DNA of 57,770 nucleotides from Verrucomicrobiota bacterium (lineage in GTDB: Bacteria > Verrucomicrobiota > Verrucomicrobiia > Limisphaerales > JAEYXS01): contig JAEYXS010000122.1 of the NCBI GenBank assembly GCA_023431185.1, positions 1 to 57,770 on the forward strand, written 5' to 3'. The notes beneath the pieces are model-generated. The model saw nothing but the letters and a program-made list of their open reading frames with translations. It made no database searches and was not told where the DNA came from. The translations under genes and the position numbers were made by a program. This document shows, piece after piece, positions 43,089 through 50,836 of the stretch. Positions within the stretch are counted from its first letter, which is position 1; the number at the start of each line of letters is the position of its first letter.

Positions 43089-44114
43089 ATGCTGATTCTA
43101 GCCATAGAGACTTCTTGTGATGAGACGAGTGCGGCGGTGGTGCGGGATGATGTCATCTTGTCCACAGTCGTTTCGTCGCAGATCAAGTTACATGAGGAGT
43201 ATGGTGGAGTGGTGCCGGAATTGGCGACACGGGAGCATCTCAGGAATCTGACGCCGGTGGTGAATGAGACGTTGGCGAAGGCCGGGGTGAAGGCGAGCGA
43301 GTTGACGGCGGTCGCGGCGACGCAGGGGCCAGGTTTACCGAATGCGTTGATGATCGGGTTTCGCGCGGCGGAGGCGATGGCGTGGTCGTTGGGGGTGCCG
43401 TTTCTCGGAGTGAATCATCATGAGGCGCATCTGTATTCGCCCTGGATCGAAGGTGAGCCTTCGCGGGCGCGGTTTGATCTGTTTCAGCCGAATGTGTCGA
43501 TGATCGTCAGTGGGGGGCATACGATGTTGGTGGATGTGCGGGGGGAGTTGGATCATAGGGTCTTGGGTGGGACGGTGGATGATGCGGCGGGGGAATGTTT
43601 CGACAAGGTGGCGAAGCTGATCGGGCTGCCGTATCCGGGTGGGCCGCATCTGGACCGGCTGGCGGGGCAGGGGAATCCGCAGGCGTTTGTCTTTCCCCGG
43701 CCGATGTTGCATGAGCCGGATGATGACTTCAGCTTCAGCGGGTTGAAGACATCGGTCCGGTATTTCTTGCGGGATAATCCTAGTGTCATCACTTCGGAGG
43801 CGGGTATTGCAGACCTGTGTGCCAGTGTGCAGGCGGCCATCGTGGAGGTGCTGGTGACCAAGACCATCCGGGCGACGAAACGGCTGAAGTATCGTTGTGT
43901 GACGGCTTCCGGTGGAGTGACTTGCAACAGCGGCTTGCGGGTGAAGCTTACGGATGAGTGCGCCAAGAGGGGTTTCACGCTGCGGCTGGCTGAGCGGCAA
44001 TTGTGCACGGATAATGCGGGAATGGTGGGGATTTTGGCGGCGCGGAAGCTGGCCAAGGGACTGGGGGGCAGAGATTACGATGCGGAGATTTTGCCGGCAG
44101 ATGCCTTGGTCTGA
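43089..44114 (+). CDS. tsaD: tRNA N6-adenosine threonylcarbamoyltransferase TsaD
   Basis: The 341-residue protein makes t6A37 in ANN-decoding tRNAs. It shows ILAIETSCDETSAAVV, the metal-binding HHEAH (in GVNHHEAHLYSPW), MIVSGGHTMLV, GGTVDDAAGECFDKVAKLIGL and the C-terminal CTDNAGMVGILAARK. Length and motifs are typical. Confidence 0.96.
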   Translation: MLILAIETSCDETSAAVVRDDVILSTVVSSQIKLHEEYGGVVPELATREHLRNLTPVVNETLAKAGVKASELTAVAATQGPGLPNALMIGFRAAEAMAWSLGVPFLGVNHHEAHLYSPWIEGEPSRARFDLFQPNVSMIVSGGHTMLVDVRGELDHRVLGGTVDDAAGECFDKVAKLIGLPYPGGPHLDRLAGQGNPQAFVFPRPMLHEPDDDFSFSGLKTSVRYFLRDNPSVITSEAGIADLCASVQAAIVEVLVTKTIRATKRLKYRCVTASGGVTCNSGLRVKLTDECAKRGFTLRLAERQLCTDNAGMVGILAARKLAKGLGGRDYDAEILPADALV

Positions 44115-44223
44115 TTTGTCAGAGCGCCGTTTCTGAATTACGTTTACTTACGGAATAATACGTATGCGTTAAATTATTCTTGGACAAGGACGTCCAAAGG
44201 ATAATATTTGAGATTCAGACAGC

Positions 44224-46626
44224 ATGAAGTTGAACAGAAAAGTCGTATCACTAGCGCTGGTCGGCACCTTCTCCGGGGTGACGGCGGCGGGAATTTTTGA
44301 CCTGTTCAAGCAGCCAGCAGCGGCCACCAGCGGTCCAGTGCAGATGGCGGCATTGGCGAAGCCAGACCAGGCGGCTCCCAAGAAGCAGCATGGCACGATT
44401 TCTTACGAGAAAGACATCAAGCCTATCCTTGTGGAGTATTGCTACGACTGCCACTCGGACGGGACGAAGAAGGGTGGCGTGGCGTTGGATGAACCGGGTG
44501 ATGTGGCGTTGCTGTTGAAGGAGCGGAAACTGTGGAACAGCGTGGCGCAGAACGTGGAGCAGCGCCTGATGCCGCCGGAGAAGAAGCCCATGCCGACGCA
44601 GGAACAGCGCGACCTGATCTCGGAGTGGGTGGAGAAGGAGATTTTCAAGGCGGACCCGAAGAATCCTGATCCCGGCCGGGTGACCATCCGCCGGCTGAAC
44701 CGGGTGGAGTATAATAACACCATCCGTGATCTGGTCGGTGTGGATTTCGATCCAGCGGACGATTTTCCGGCGGATGATACGGGTTACGGTTTTGACAATA
44801 TCGGTGACGTTCTTTCGCTATCGCCGATCATGCTGGAGAAGTATCTGAAGGCGGCGGAGAACATCTTGGATAAGGCGATCGTGGTGGGGTTGCCGAAGCC
44901 GCCGACCACGCGGTTCGGGGCGACGCGACTGGCGGGTGGTACGCCGTATTCCGGTGATGCGCGCATTTTGGTTTCCAACGGGGAAATGTTTTTTAACTAC
45001 AATTTTCCGGTGGATGGCGAGTATTACATCTATGTGAGAGCTTATGGCCAGCAGGGCGGGCCGCAGCCGGTGAAGATGGCGGTGCGTTATGCGGGCAAGG
45101 ATCTGAAGCAGTTCGATGTGCGGGAAGTGGCCGATAATCCGGGCACGTTCGAGGTGAAGTTCACGGCCAAGGCCGGAGATGCACGGATCGCGGTGGCGTT
45201 CTTGAACGACTTTTTCCAAGCTGCTTCAGCCAAGGACAAGACCAAGAAACGGCAGATCGACACCAACCTGATCGTGCATCATGTGGATGTGGCGGGGCCG
45301 ATCAATACGGTGAACCCGGTGTATCCGGATACGCACAACCAGATTTTCACCAAGAAGCCCACGGGGGCAGGAGACCGGCAGCAGGTGGCGCGGGACTTGA
45401 TCGAGGCGTTTGCCATGCGGGCGTTCCGGCGTCCGGTGACGAGTGGTGAGCTGGACCGGTTGATGGCGATCTTCAATCTGGGCGAGAAGAACAAGGAACC
45501 GTTCGAGAAATCGGTGAAGCTGACTTTGACGGCGGTGCTGGTGTCGCCACAGTTCCTTTTCCGTGGGGAGATCCAGCCGGAGCCGGATAATCCGCAGAAG
45601 GCGCATCCGATCAATGAGTATGCGCTGGCCTCGCGCCTGTCGTACTTCCTCTGGAGCAGCATGCCGGATACGGAGCTGTTCGACTATGCGCGGCGCGGGC
45701 AACTGCGGGCAAATCTGGCCTATCAGGTCCAGCGGATGTTACGTGACAACAAGGCTAAGGCGCTGGTGCAGAATTTCGCCGGGCAATGGCTGATGTTGCG
45801 GAACCTGGACATCGTCTCGCCGGACCCGAAGACGTATCCGGAGTGGGATGACAGCCTGAAGAGCCTGATGCGGAAGGAGACGGAGATGTTCTTCGAGCAC
45901 ATCATGCGCGAGGACCGGTCGTTGTTCGATTTCCTGATCGCGGATTACACGTTCGTGAACGAGCGGCTGGCGGAGCATTACAACATCGGCGGGGTGGTGG
46001 GTGACAAGTTCCAGAAGGTATCGCTGGCGGGCACGCAGCGTTCCGGGGTGCTGACGCATGGCAGCATTCTGACGATCACCTCGAATCCAACCCGGACCTC
46101 GCCGGTGAAGCGCGGGTTGTGGGTGCTGGAGAACCTGCTGGCGACACCGCCGCCACCAGCTCCACCGGATGTGCCGGCACTGGACACGAACAAGGAAGCG
46201 GCTACGGGCAGCTTGCGCGTGCGGTTGGAGAAGCACCGGGCCGATCCGGGCTGCGCCTCGTGCCATGCGCGCATGGATCCGCTGGGTTTCGGCTTGGAGA
46301 ACTTTGATGGTGTGGGCGGCTGGCGGGAGAAGGATGAAGGTCACAAGATCGATCCTTCCGGCAAACTGGTTACTGGCGAGAGTTTTGCGGGGCCGAATGA
46401 ACTGAACAAGATCCTGGCGAGTGAAAAGCAGGAGGAGTTCCTGCACTGCATGGCGGAGAAGATGCTGATCTACGCTCTGGGCCGCGGGCTGGAGTGGTAT
46501 GACAAGCCGACGCTGGAACAGATCGCCCGGGAGACAAAAGCAGGGAACAGCAAGTTCTCGGCGCTGGTGATGGCGGTGGTGAAGAGCGTGCCGTTCCAGT
46601 TGCGGCGGGGTGATGGCGAGCGGTGA
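44224..46626 (+). CDS. DUF1592-family secreted cytochrome-c-like protein
   Basis: The 800-residue protein has a signal peptide and a planctomycete-type haem motif (CYDCH, 73-77). DUF1587 (about 155-220, RRLNRVEYNNTIRDLVG) follows, then a carbohydrate-binding-like insert, DUF1595 (RDLIEAFAMRAFRRPV), DUF1592 (NEYALASRLSYFLWSSMPD), DUF1588 (RSGVLTHGSILTITSNPTRT) with a second CASCH motif, and DUF1585 at the C-terminus. This architecture is typical of PVC bacteria. The function is unproven; extracellular redox or polysaccharide turnover is proposed. It is paired with the DUF1552 gene 148 bases downstream. Confidence 0.9.
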   Translation: MKLNRKVVSLALVGTFSGVTAAGIFDLFKQPAAATSGPVQMAALAKPDQAAPKKQHGTISYEKDIKPILVEYCYDCHSDGTKKGGVALDEPGDVALLLKERKLWNSVAQNVEQRLMPPEKKPMPTQEQRDLISEWVEKEIFKADPKNPDPGRVTIRRLNRVEYNNTIRDLVGVDFDPADDFPADDTGYGFDNIGDVLSLSPIMLEKYLKAAENILDKAIVVGLPKPPTTRFGATRLAGGTPYSGDARILVSNGEMFFNYNFPVDGEYYIYVRAYGQQGGPQPVKMAVRYAGKDLKQFDVREVADNPGTFEVKFTAKAGDARIAVAFLNDFFQAASAKDKTKKRQIDTNLIVHHVDVAGPINTVNPVYPDTHNQIFTKKPTGAGDRQQVARDLIEAFAMRAFRRPVTSGELDRLMAIFNLGEKNKEPFEKSVKLTLTAVLVSPQFLFRGEIQPEPDNPQKAHPINEYALASRLSYFLWSSMPDTELFDYARRGQLRANLAYQVQRMLRDNKAKALVQNFAGQWLMLRNLDIVSPDPKTYPEWDDSLKSLMRKETEMFFEHIMREDRSLFDFLIADYTFVNERLAEHYNIGGVVGDKFQKVSLAGTQRSGVLTHGSILTITSNPTRTSPVKRGLWVLENLLATPPPPAPPDVPALDTNKEAATGSLRVRLEKHRADPGCASCHARMDPLGFGLENFDGVGGWREKDEGHKIDPSGKLVTGESFAGPNELNKILASEKQEEFLHCMAEKMLIYALGRGLEWYDKPTLEQIARETKAGNSKFSALVMAVVKSVPFQLRRGDGER

Positions 46627-46717
46627 GCCGAAGTTCGGCCTCCCTATCGGGAATAAAGAGATAAGGAACGCCGAGTAAGAATATCGCTCTCAGCGCGTGT
46701 GAAATTTGAATTTAATT

Positions 46718-46746
46718 TTGGCTGAGTGGTCAAAATAAGTTATAGT
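46718..46746 (+). promoter_or_regulatory. Sigma-70-like promoter upstream of DUF1552 gene
   Basis: TTGGCT (46718-46723), a 17-base spacer and TATAGT (46741-46746) lie in an AT-rich stretch, about 29 bases before the ATG. The DUF1552 gene could thus be transcribed apart from the upstream DUF1592 gene. Confidence 0.45.
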
Positions 46747-46774
46747 AGTAACAAAATCAGACACAGACGTAGCT

Positions 46775-48139
46775 ATGAACAAATCCTGGCAAATACCACG
46801 TAGGACTTTTCTGAAAGGCCTGGGAACCATGTTGGCGCTGCCGACTTTGGAAGCGATGGGCCCTTCGATGGCGCGTGCGGCTGAAGCCGCTGCTGCCGGA
46901 GCCGTGGGTGCAGTGCCACGGCGCATGGCGTTCGTCTATATCCCGAACGGTGTGATCGGTGAGAACTGGACGCCGCAAGGTGTGGGTTCCAGCTATCTGC
47001 TCTCGCCGACGCTGGCTCCGCTCAAGAGTGTTAAGGAGGACATCCTGATCGTGTCCGGCCTGAAGCATGACAAGGCCAAGGCGAACGGGGATGGCGCGGG
47101 CGATCACGCACGGGCGAATGCGACGTTTCTGACTGGCGTGCAGGCGCGCAAGACCGCCGGTGCGGACATCCGCGTGGGTGTCTCGGTGGACCAGATCGCA
47201 GCGAGCAAGGTGGGACGGCAGACGCGGTTCCCTTCGCTGGAGCTGAGCTGCGACAAGGCGCGTCAGGCCGGGTCCTGTGACTCCGGTTACAGCTGCGCCT
47301 ACCAGTACAATCTTTCATGGAAGACCGAGACGATGCCGATGGCGCCGGAGAACGATCCGCGCCGGGTGTTCGAGCGCCTCTTCGGCGGCGGCAACGCGAA
47401 TGAGAACGCGCAGAGCGCCGCGCTCCGCAAGGAATACAACAAGAGCATCCTGGACTTCGTGATGGATGACGCCAAGCGCCTGCAGAGCCAGCTCGGGGTG
47501 AATGACAAGCGTAAGCTGGACGAGTATCTGGCCGGTGTGCGAGAGCTGGAACTGCAGATCGAAGCATCCGAGAAGTTCAACGCGAAGGAACTGGACTACA
47601 AGAAGCCGACGGGCATCCCGAAGGAGAAGTCCAACCACTTCAAGCTGATGTTCGACCTGATGGTGCTGGCGTTCCGCACGGACACGACGCGCATCTCGAC
47701 GTTCCTGATGGCTCATGACGGCAGCAACAGCCCGTTCCCGGAGATCGGCATCCCGGACGGCCACCACAATCTCTCGCATCACCAGAACGACAAGGTGATG
47801 ATCGAGAAACTGAAACGGATCGATCATTTCCACATGCAGAACTTCGCCTACTTCATCGAGCGGATGAAAGCGACGAAGGATGCGGACGGCACTTCGTTGC
47901 TGGATAACAGCATGATCGTGCTGGGCAGCGGTATCGGTGATGGCAACCGCCACACGCACCACGATTTGCCGGTGGTCATCGCGGGCAAGGGCGGCGGGAC
48001 GATCAAGACGGGCCGCCACCTGAAGCTGACCGAGCAGGTACCGATGACGAACCTGTATCTCTCCATGCTGGACCGCATGGGGGTGACGGGTATTCCGCGC
48101 CTGGGTGATAGCACGGGGCGGTTCCAGTATCTGGGCTAA
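46775..48139 (+). CDS. DUF1552-family secreted protein
   Basis: The 454-residue protein has a twin-arginine-like signal (RRTFLKGLGTMLALPTLEAM, from residue 9). Typical DUF1552 blocks follow: RMAFVYIPNGVIGENWTPQG, DILIVSGLKHDKAKANGDGA, ARANATFLTGVQARKT, RKLDEYLAGVRELELQI, MFDLMVLAFRTDTTRIST and HHDLPVVIAGKGGG. Distantly alkaline-phosphatase-superfamily-like folds have been suggested for this group. It co-occurs with DUF1592 proteins throughout Planctomycetota and Verrucomicrobiota, suggesting a shared process. A strong terminator follows. Confidence 0.9.
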   Translation: MNKSWQIPRRTFLKGLGTMLALPTLEAMGPSMARAAEAAAAGAVGAVPRRMAFVYIPNGVIGENWTPQGVGSSYLLSPTLAPLKSVKEDILIVSGLKHDKAKANGDGAGDHARANATFLTGVQARKTAGADIRVGVSVDQIAASKVGRQTRFPSLELSCDKARQAGSCDSGYSCAYQYNLSWKTETMPMAPENDPRRVFERLFGGGNANENAQSAALRKEYNKSILDFVMDDAKRLQSQLGVNDKRKLDEYLAGVRELELQIEASEKFNAKELDYKKPTGIPKEKSNHFKLMFDLMVLAFRTDTTRISTFLMAHDGSNSPFPEIGIPDGHHNLSHHQNDKVMIEKLKRIDHFHMQNFAYFIERMKATKDADGTSLLDNSMIVLGSGIGDGNRHTHHDLPVVIAGKGGGTIKTGRHLKLTEQVPMTNLYLSMLDRMGVTGIPRLGDSTGRFQYLG

Positions 48140-48163
48140 TCAAGCCGCAGTAGAATCACGAGA

Positions 48164-48198
48164 AAGGCCGGACGAGAGATCGTCCGGCCTTTTTGTTT
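48164..48198 (+). terminator. Rho-independent terminator after DUF1552 gene
   Basis: An eleven-base-pair stem AAGGCCGGACG / CGTCCGGCCTT (48164-48174 with 48181-48191) has a six-base loop and is followed by TTTGTTTT. Its right arm is duplicated at 48788. Confidence 0.9.
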
Positions 48199-48216
48199 TA
48201 GCCACGGATGAAACAC
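48174..48216 (+). repeat. 43-bp direct repeat, copy 1
   Basis: Identical to 48781-48823. It spans the terminator loop, right arm and T-tract and the start of the CCACGGAT repeat. Confidence 0.85.
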
Positions 48217-48237
48217 AGATTCACACAGATGGGGGGG
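48200..48237 (+). repeat. CCACGGAT-ACACAGAT interspersed repeat (copy 4)
   Basis: AGCCACGGATGAAACACAGA then TTCACACAGATGGGGGG directly follows the terminator. Confidence 0.65.
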
Positions 48238-48335
48238 AAACAAAATGGCTGAATTACAGTAAAGCGTAGAGGGGCCGGACAACGGTGTGTGAAATGTGGT
48301 TTTGACAGATAAAGCTCAACGCAGCTCAGAAAATA

Positions 48336-48638
48336 TCATGCAAATTCTTCTACTTCCGCTTTGGCCTCGGCTAGACCCAGTCCCGGGTTCTGCTCGCGAT
48401 GCAGTTTGATGGCCGCAATCTTTTGAGCAGGGTCTTTGGCCAGACGCTGCACTTCTGGCGACAATTTCGAAGGCATGGTGATGCCGTGATGCTTGAGAAT
48501 GAGATCCAGCTTGTTCTCCAACCGGCGCATCTCAGAGCGATGCCTTTTTTCGAAATCAATGGCGCGGGCGATCAGTAGAAAAATGGCGAAGATGCCCAGG
48601 ATGTCGTAAAAAGTAATGGCAGCGAGTAATGGTGTCAT
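48336..48638 (-). CDS. Small membrane protein with ribosomal L7/L12 C-terminal-like tail
   Basis: The 100-residue protein has one N-terminal membrane helix (TFYDILGIFAIFLLIARAI, about 9-27). A basic/coiled segment follows (EKRHRSEMRRLENKLDLILKH). The tail, QKIAAIKLHREQNPGLGLAEA then KAEVEE, resembles the L7/L12 C-terminal motif (KIxVIKxxRxxxxLGLKEAK). Membrane proteins with such tails are known as uncharacterised families in other phyla. It lies between two 43-bp direct repeats. Its role is unknown. Confidence 0.65.
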   Translation of the reverse strand: MTPLLAAITFYDILGIFAIFLLIARAIDFEKRHRSEMRRLENKLDLILKHHGITMPSKLSPEVQRLAKDPAQKIAAIKLHREQNPGLGLAEAKAEVEEFA

Positions 48639-48780
48639 AAAATCATGTATGATTGATACCGATGTTAAACGCCTTGGTCACGTGGACTAGTAGGCCACGG
48701 TGTGGAAGTTTCGTCAAATGGGAAGGCGAAATCCTGTGAGTAATGTCGAACATCGAGATAGGGCCGGGAACTTCGTGGAA

Positions 48781-48823
48781 GAGAGATCGTCCGGCCTTTT
48801 TGTTTTAGCCACGGATGAAACAC
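48781..48823 (+). repeat. 43-bp direct repeat, copy 2
   Basis: Exact copy of 48174-48216, 607 bases downstream. Only part of the left terminator arm (GGCCGG) is found upstream of it. Confidence 0.85.
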
Positions 48824-48845
48824 GGAATCGCACAGATGGGAGGGA
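48807..48845 (+). repeat. CCACGGAT-ACACGGA interspersed repeat (copy 5)
   Basis: AGCCACGGATGAAACACGGA then ATCGCACAGATGGGAGG; differs from copy 4 at a few positions. Confidence 0.65.
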
Positions 48846-48873
48846 GCGAAGCTGGAAGGTTCTGATGTACAAG

Positions 48874-48912
48874 AGCACGCCCGAGTGGTTGAGAGGCTCG
48901 GGCGCGCTTGTT
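48874..48912 (-). terminator. Hairpin terminator of the YcaC-like gene
   Basis: On the minus strand CGCCCGAG / CTCGGGCG (48897-48904 with 48878-48885) is extended by a GC pair past a mismatch and followed by TCTTGT, 22 bases past the gene's stop. The plus strand also shows TTGTTTGT after the hairpin. Confidence 0.6.
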
Positions 48913-48934
48913 TGTCTATGAAGACAAGCAGAAA

Positions 48935-49564
48935 TCACTTCTTCTTTTGCTGGGAGAGGTAGCTGTAGATGAGGCAGCGGTAATTGGGGAGGTGATTGGA
49001 GAACAGGGCACCGAGGCCTTCGATATCGTTGCGCCAATCGCGGTGGAGTTCGCACGCTACGCCGAACCAGGTCATCAACTGAGCACCGGCGGCCTGCATG
49101 CGGAACCAGGCGGCATCACGGGTGGTCTGGTTGAAGGTGCCGGAGGCGTCGGTCACGACGAAGACTTCGTAGCCTTCTTCCAGGGCAGAGAGGGCGGGGA
49201 AGGCGACGCAGACCTCGGTGACGATGCCGGCGATGAGTAGTTGTTTCTTACCGGTGGCTTTGACGGCCTTCACGAAATCAGGGTTGTCCCAGGCATTGAT
49301 GTTACCGGGGCGGGCGATGTAGGGAGCATCGGGAAAGAGTTCCTTGAGTTCAGGAACGAGGGGACCGTTGGGGCCGTCTTCAAAGCTGGTGGTCAGGATG
49401 GTGGGGAGCTTGAAGTATTTGGCGGCGTCGGCCAGTGCGAGGACGTTGTTCTTGAAATCATCCGGCGAGAAGTCATGGACGAGGTTGGTGAGGCCGGTCT
49501 GATGATCCACGAGCAGGACGGCGACGTTGTTTTTATCGAGGCGGTTGTATTTGAAGTTACTCAT
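48935..49564 (-). CDS. Isochorismatase-family cysteine hydrolase (YcaC-like)
   Basis: The 209-residue protein has the cysteine hydrolase fold with VAVLLVDHQTGL (D20), PNGPLVPELKELFPDAPYIA, RPGNINAWDNPDFVKAVKAT and the nucleophile in IAGIVTEVCVAFPALSALE (C119). Gene-level similarity is closest to YcaC, whose natural substrate is not known. It is divergent from a LysR-type regulator 135 bases away, a classic regulator-target arrangement. Confidence 0.88.
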   Translation of the reverse strand: MSNFKYNRLDKNNVAVLLVDHQTGLTNLVHDFSPDDFKNNVLALADAAKYFKLPTILTTSFEDGPNGPLVPELKELFPDAPYIARPGNINAWDNPDFVKAVKATGKKQLLIAGIVTEVCVAFPALSALEEGYEVFVVTDASGTFNQTTRDAAWFRMQAAGAQLMTWFGVACELHRDWRNDIEGLGALFSNHLPNYRCLIYSYLSQQKKK

Positions 49565-49699
49565 AAGGCTTTTGGGTTATGGGTTGATCGGCGCAGTCAA
49601 ATCGCCGGTTGTTTGTGCCCGCTACCTTAACCCCGACTGGGGCAGGGAGTGAAATGCTTAGTTGCTTGGCTTAGCATGCACGGAAGGTATGCTCGCGGC
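49565..49699. promoter_or_regulatory. Divergent control region of LysR regulator and YcaC-like gene
   Basis: The 135-base gap lies between divergent starts. A region near 49655-49680 has two CTTAG repeats within an imperfect dyad (TGCT ... AGCA), a possible LysR-type operator. This is a weak call. Confidence 0.35.
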
Positions 49700-50611
49700 A
49701 TGGAACTGCGGCATTTGCGTTATTTCGTGGCGGTGGCCCGGGAGGAGAACATCACACTGGCAGCGGCCCGGCTGCATGTCTCGCAGCCGGCGTTGAGCCG
49801 CCAGATACGCGATCTGGAGTGTGAACTGGGCGTCGAGCTGTTCACGCACGGGGCCAAGGCGATCCGGCTCACGGAGGCGGGGCGGATCTTTCTGAATGAG
49901 GCGAATGCCGTGCTGCAAAGGGCGGAGGACGCGATCGCGGTGGCGAAGTCCGTGGCCAGCGGGAGCAAGGGCGTGATCCAGGTGGGGTATGCGCCCTCGT
50001 TGATGGTCGAGATATTGCCGCTGACGTTGCGCCGGTTCCAGCAGATGAGCCCCGGGGTGCGGGTGCAATTGCACGACCTCTCCACGCAAGAGATGCTGGA
50101 GGGGCTGAAGGAAGGACGGCTGCACGCGGCGCTGATGATCCGGACGGAGGTGAAGGCGCGGCGGGGGATCCAATTTGAAGAGCTGGGGCGGCTGGCGATC
50201 TGCGTGGCGGCGCACCCTGCGCATCCATTGGCGCGACGGCGGCGCATCGGTCTGGCACAAGTGGCGCAGGAGCGGTTGGTGGCTTACACGGCGGCAGATT
50301 ATCCGGAGTATCATGCGTGGCTGGCGGACTTGCTCGCACCGTTGAAGCGGCGGCCGGTCATCAGTGAGGAGCATGACAGTTCGACGAGTTTGATCGCCTC
50401 GGTGGAGGCGGGGCATGGCGTGGCGCTGGTGCAGCAGGGCTTCGAGTGCCTGGCGGGGCCGCGACTCAAGGTGCGGCCGATCAGTCCGGCTCCGGCACCG
50501 TTCGTGATCGGGGTCGCTTATCGCGAGGAGGTGGCGAAAGGAGCGGTGATGAAGTTTGTGGAGGTGGCCCGGGAGGTGGGCGGGGAAAGTAGAATTAAGA
50601 AGGGAGAATGA
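49700..50611 (+). CDS. LysR-family transcriptional regulator
   Basis: The 303-residue protein has the N-terminal winged helix MELRHLRYFVAVAREENITL, AAARLHVSQPALSRQIRDLE, LGVELFTHGAKAIRLTEAG, then the type 2 periplasmic-binding-like effector domain from about residue 92 (IQVGYAPSLMVEILPLTLRR). It probably controls the divergent YcaC-like hydrolase. ATG 49700 is the family-typical start; an upstream frame to 49649 adds 17 residues. The effector is unknown. Confidence 0.9.
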   Translation: MELRHLRYFVAVAREENITLAAARLHVSQPALSRQIRDLECELGVELFTHGAKAIRLTEAGRIFLNEANAVLQRAEDAIAVAKSVASGSKGVIQVGYAPSLMVEILPLTLRRFQQMSPGVRVQLHDLSTQEMLEGLKEGRLHAALMIRTEVKARRGIQFEELGRLAICVAAHPAHPLARRRRIGLAQVAQERLVAYTAADYPEYHAWLADLLAPLKRRPVISEEHDSSTSLIASVEAGHGVALVQQGFECLAGPRLKVRPISPAPAPFVIGVAYREEVAKGAVMKFVEVAREVGGESRIKKGE

Positions 50612-50694
50612 AGAAAGCCGGTTGCACCAGCGGACAATGGGGAGATGCTCAACGTTCAGAGAGAATAAGTCTTATGGGTCAGATAGTTCCAGTA

Positions 50695-50769
50695 GGTCAG
50701 CACGGGCTGATGTCTTCGGCTACCAGTATGTGAGGTTAGTTCCGCCTCATCACTTCGTCGGCTACGGAT
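50695..50769 (+). repeat. CTGATGTC-TCGGCTAC repeat (degenerate double copy)
   Basis: GGTCAGCACGGGCTGATGTC then TTCGGCTACC, followed by a second partial unit with CATCACTTCGTCGGCTACGG. Related to 40212-40246. Confidence 0.4.
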
Positions 50770-50781
50770 AAAGGGGAAAGA

Positions 50782-50811
50782 AAAAGGCCGACTGGCGTCG
50801 GCCTTTTGTGA
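50782..50811. terminator. Bidirectional terminator between LysR and aminotransferase genes
   Basis: AAAAGGCCGAC / GTCGGCCTTTT (50782-50792 with 50797-50807) with a four-base loop. A-tract and T-tract on opposite sides let it serve both converging genes. Confidence 0.85.
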
Positions 50812-50836
50812 GGGTAAGTTGTGGACTGAACTGGTT

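Noticed and set aside
48874..48909. Hairpin containing CCGAGTGGTTGAGAGG, like a tRNA-Ser D-arm
   Set aside because: No acceptor, anticodon or T-arm surrounds it; it fits as a terminator of the YcaC-like gene.
48700..48921. 73-codon plus-strand open frame
   Set aside because: It passes through the 43-bp repeat and the hairpin and has no coding signal.
50556..50771. 71-codon plus-strand open frame
   Set aside because: It overlaps the end of the LysR gene and runs through repeats.
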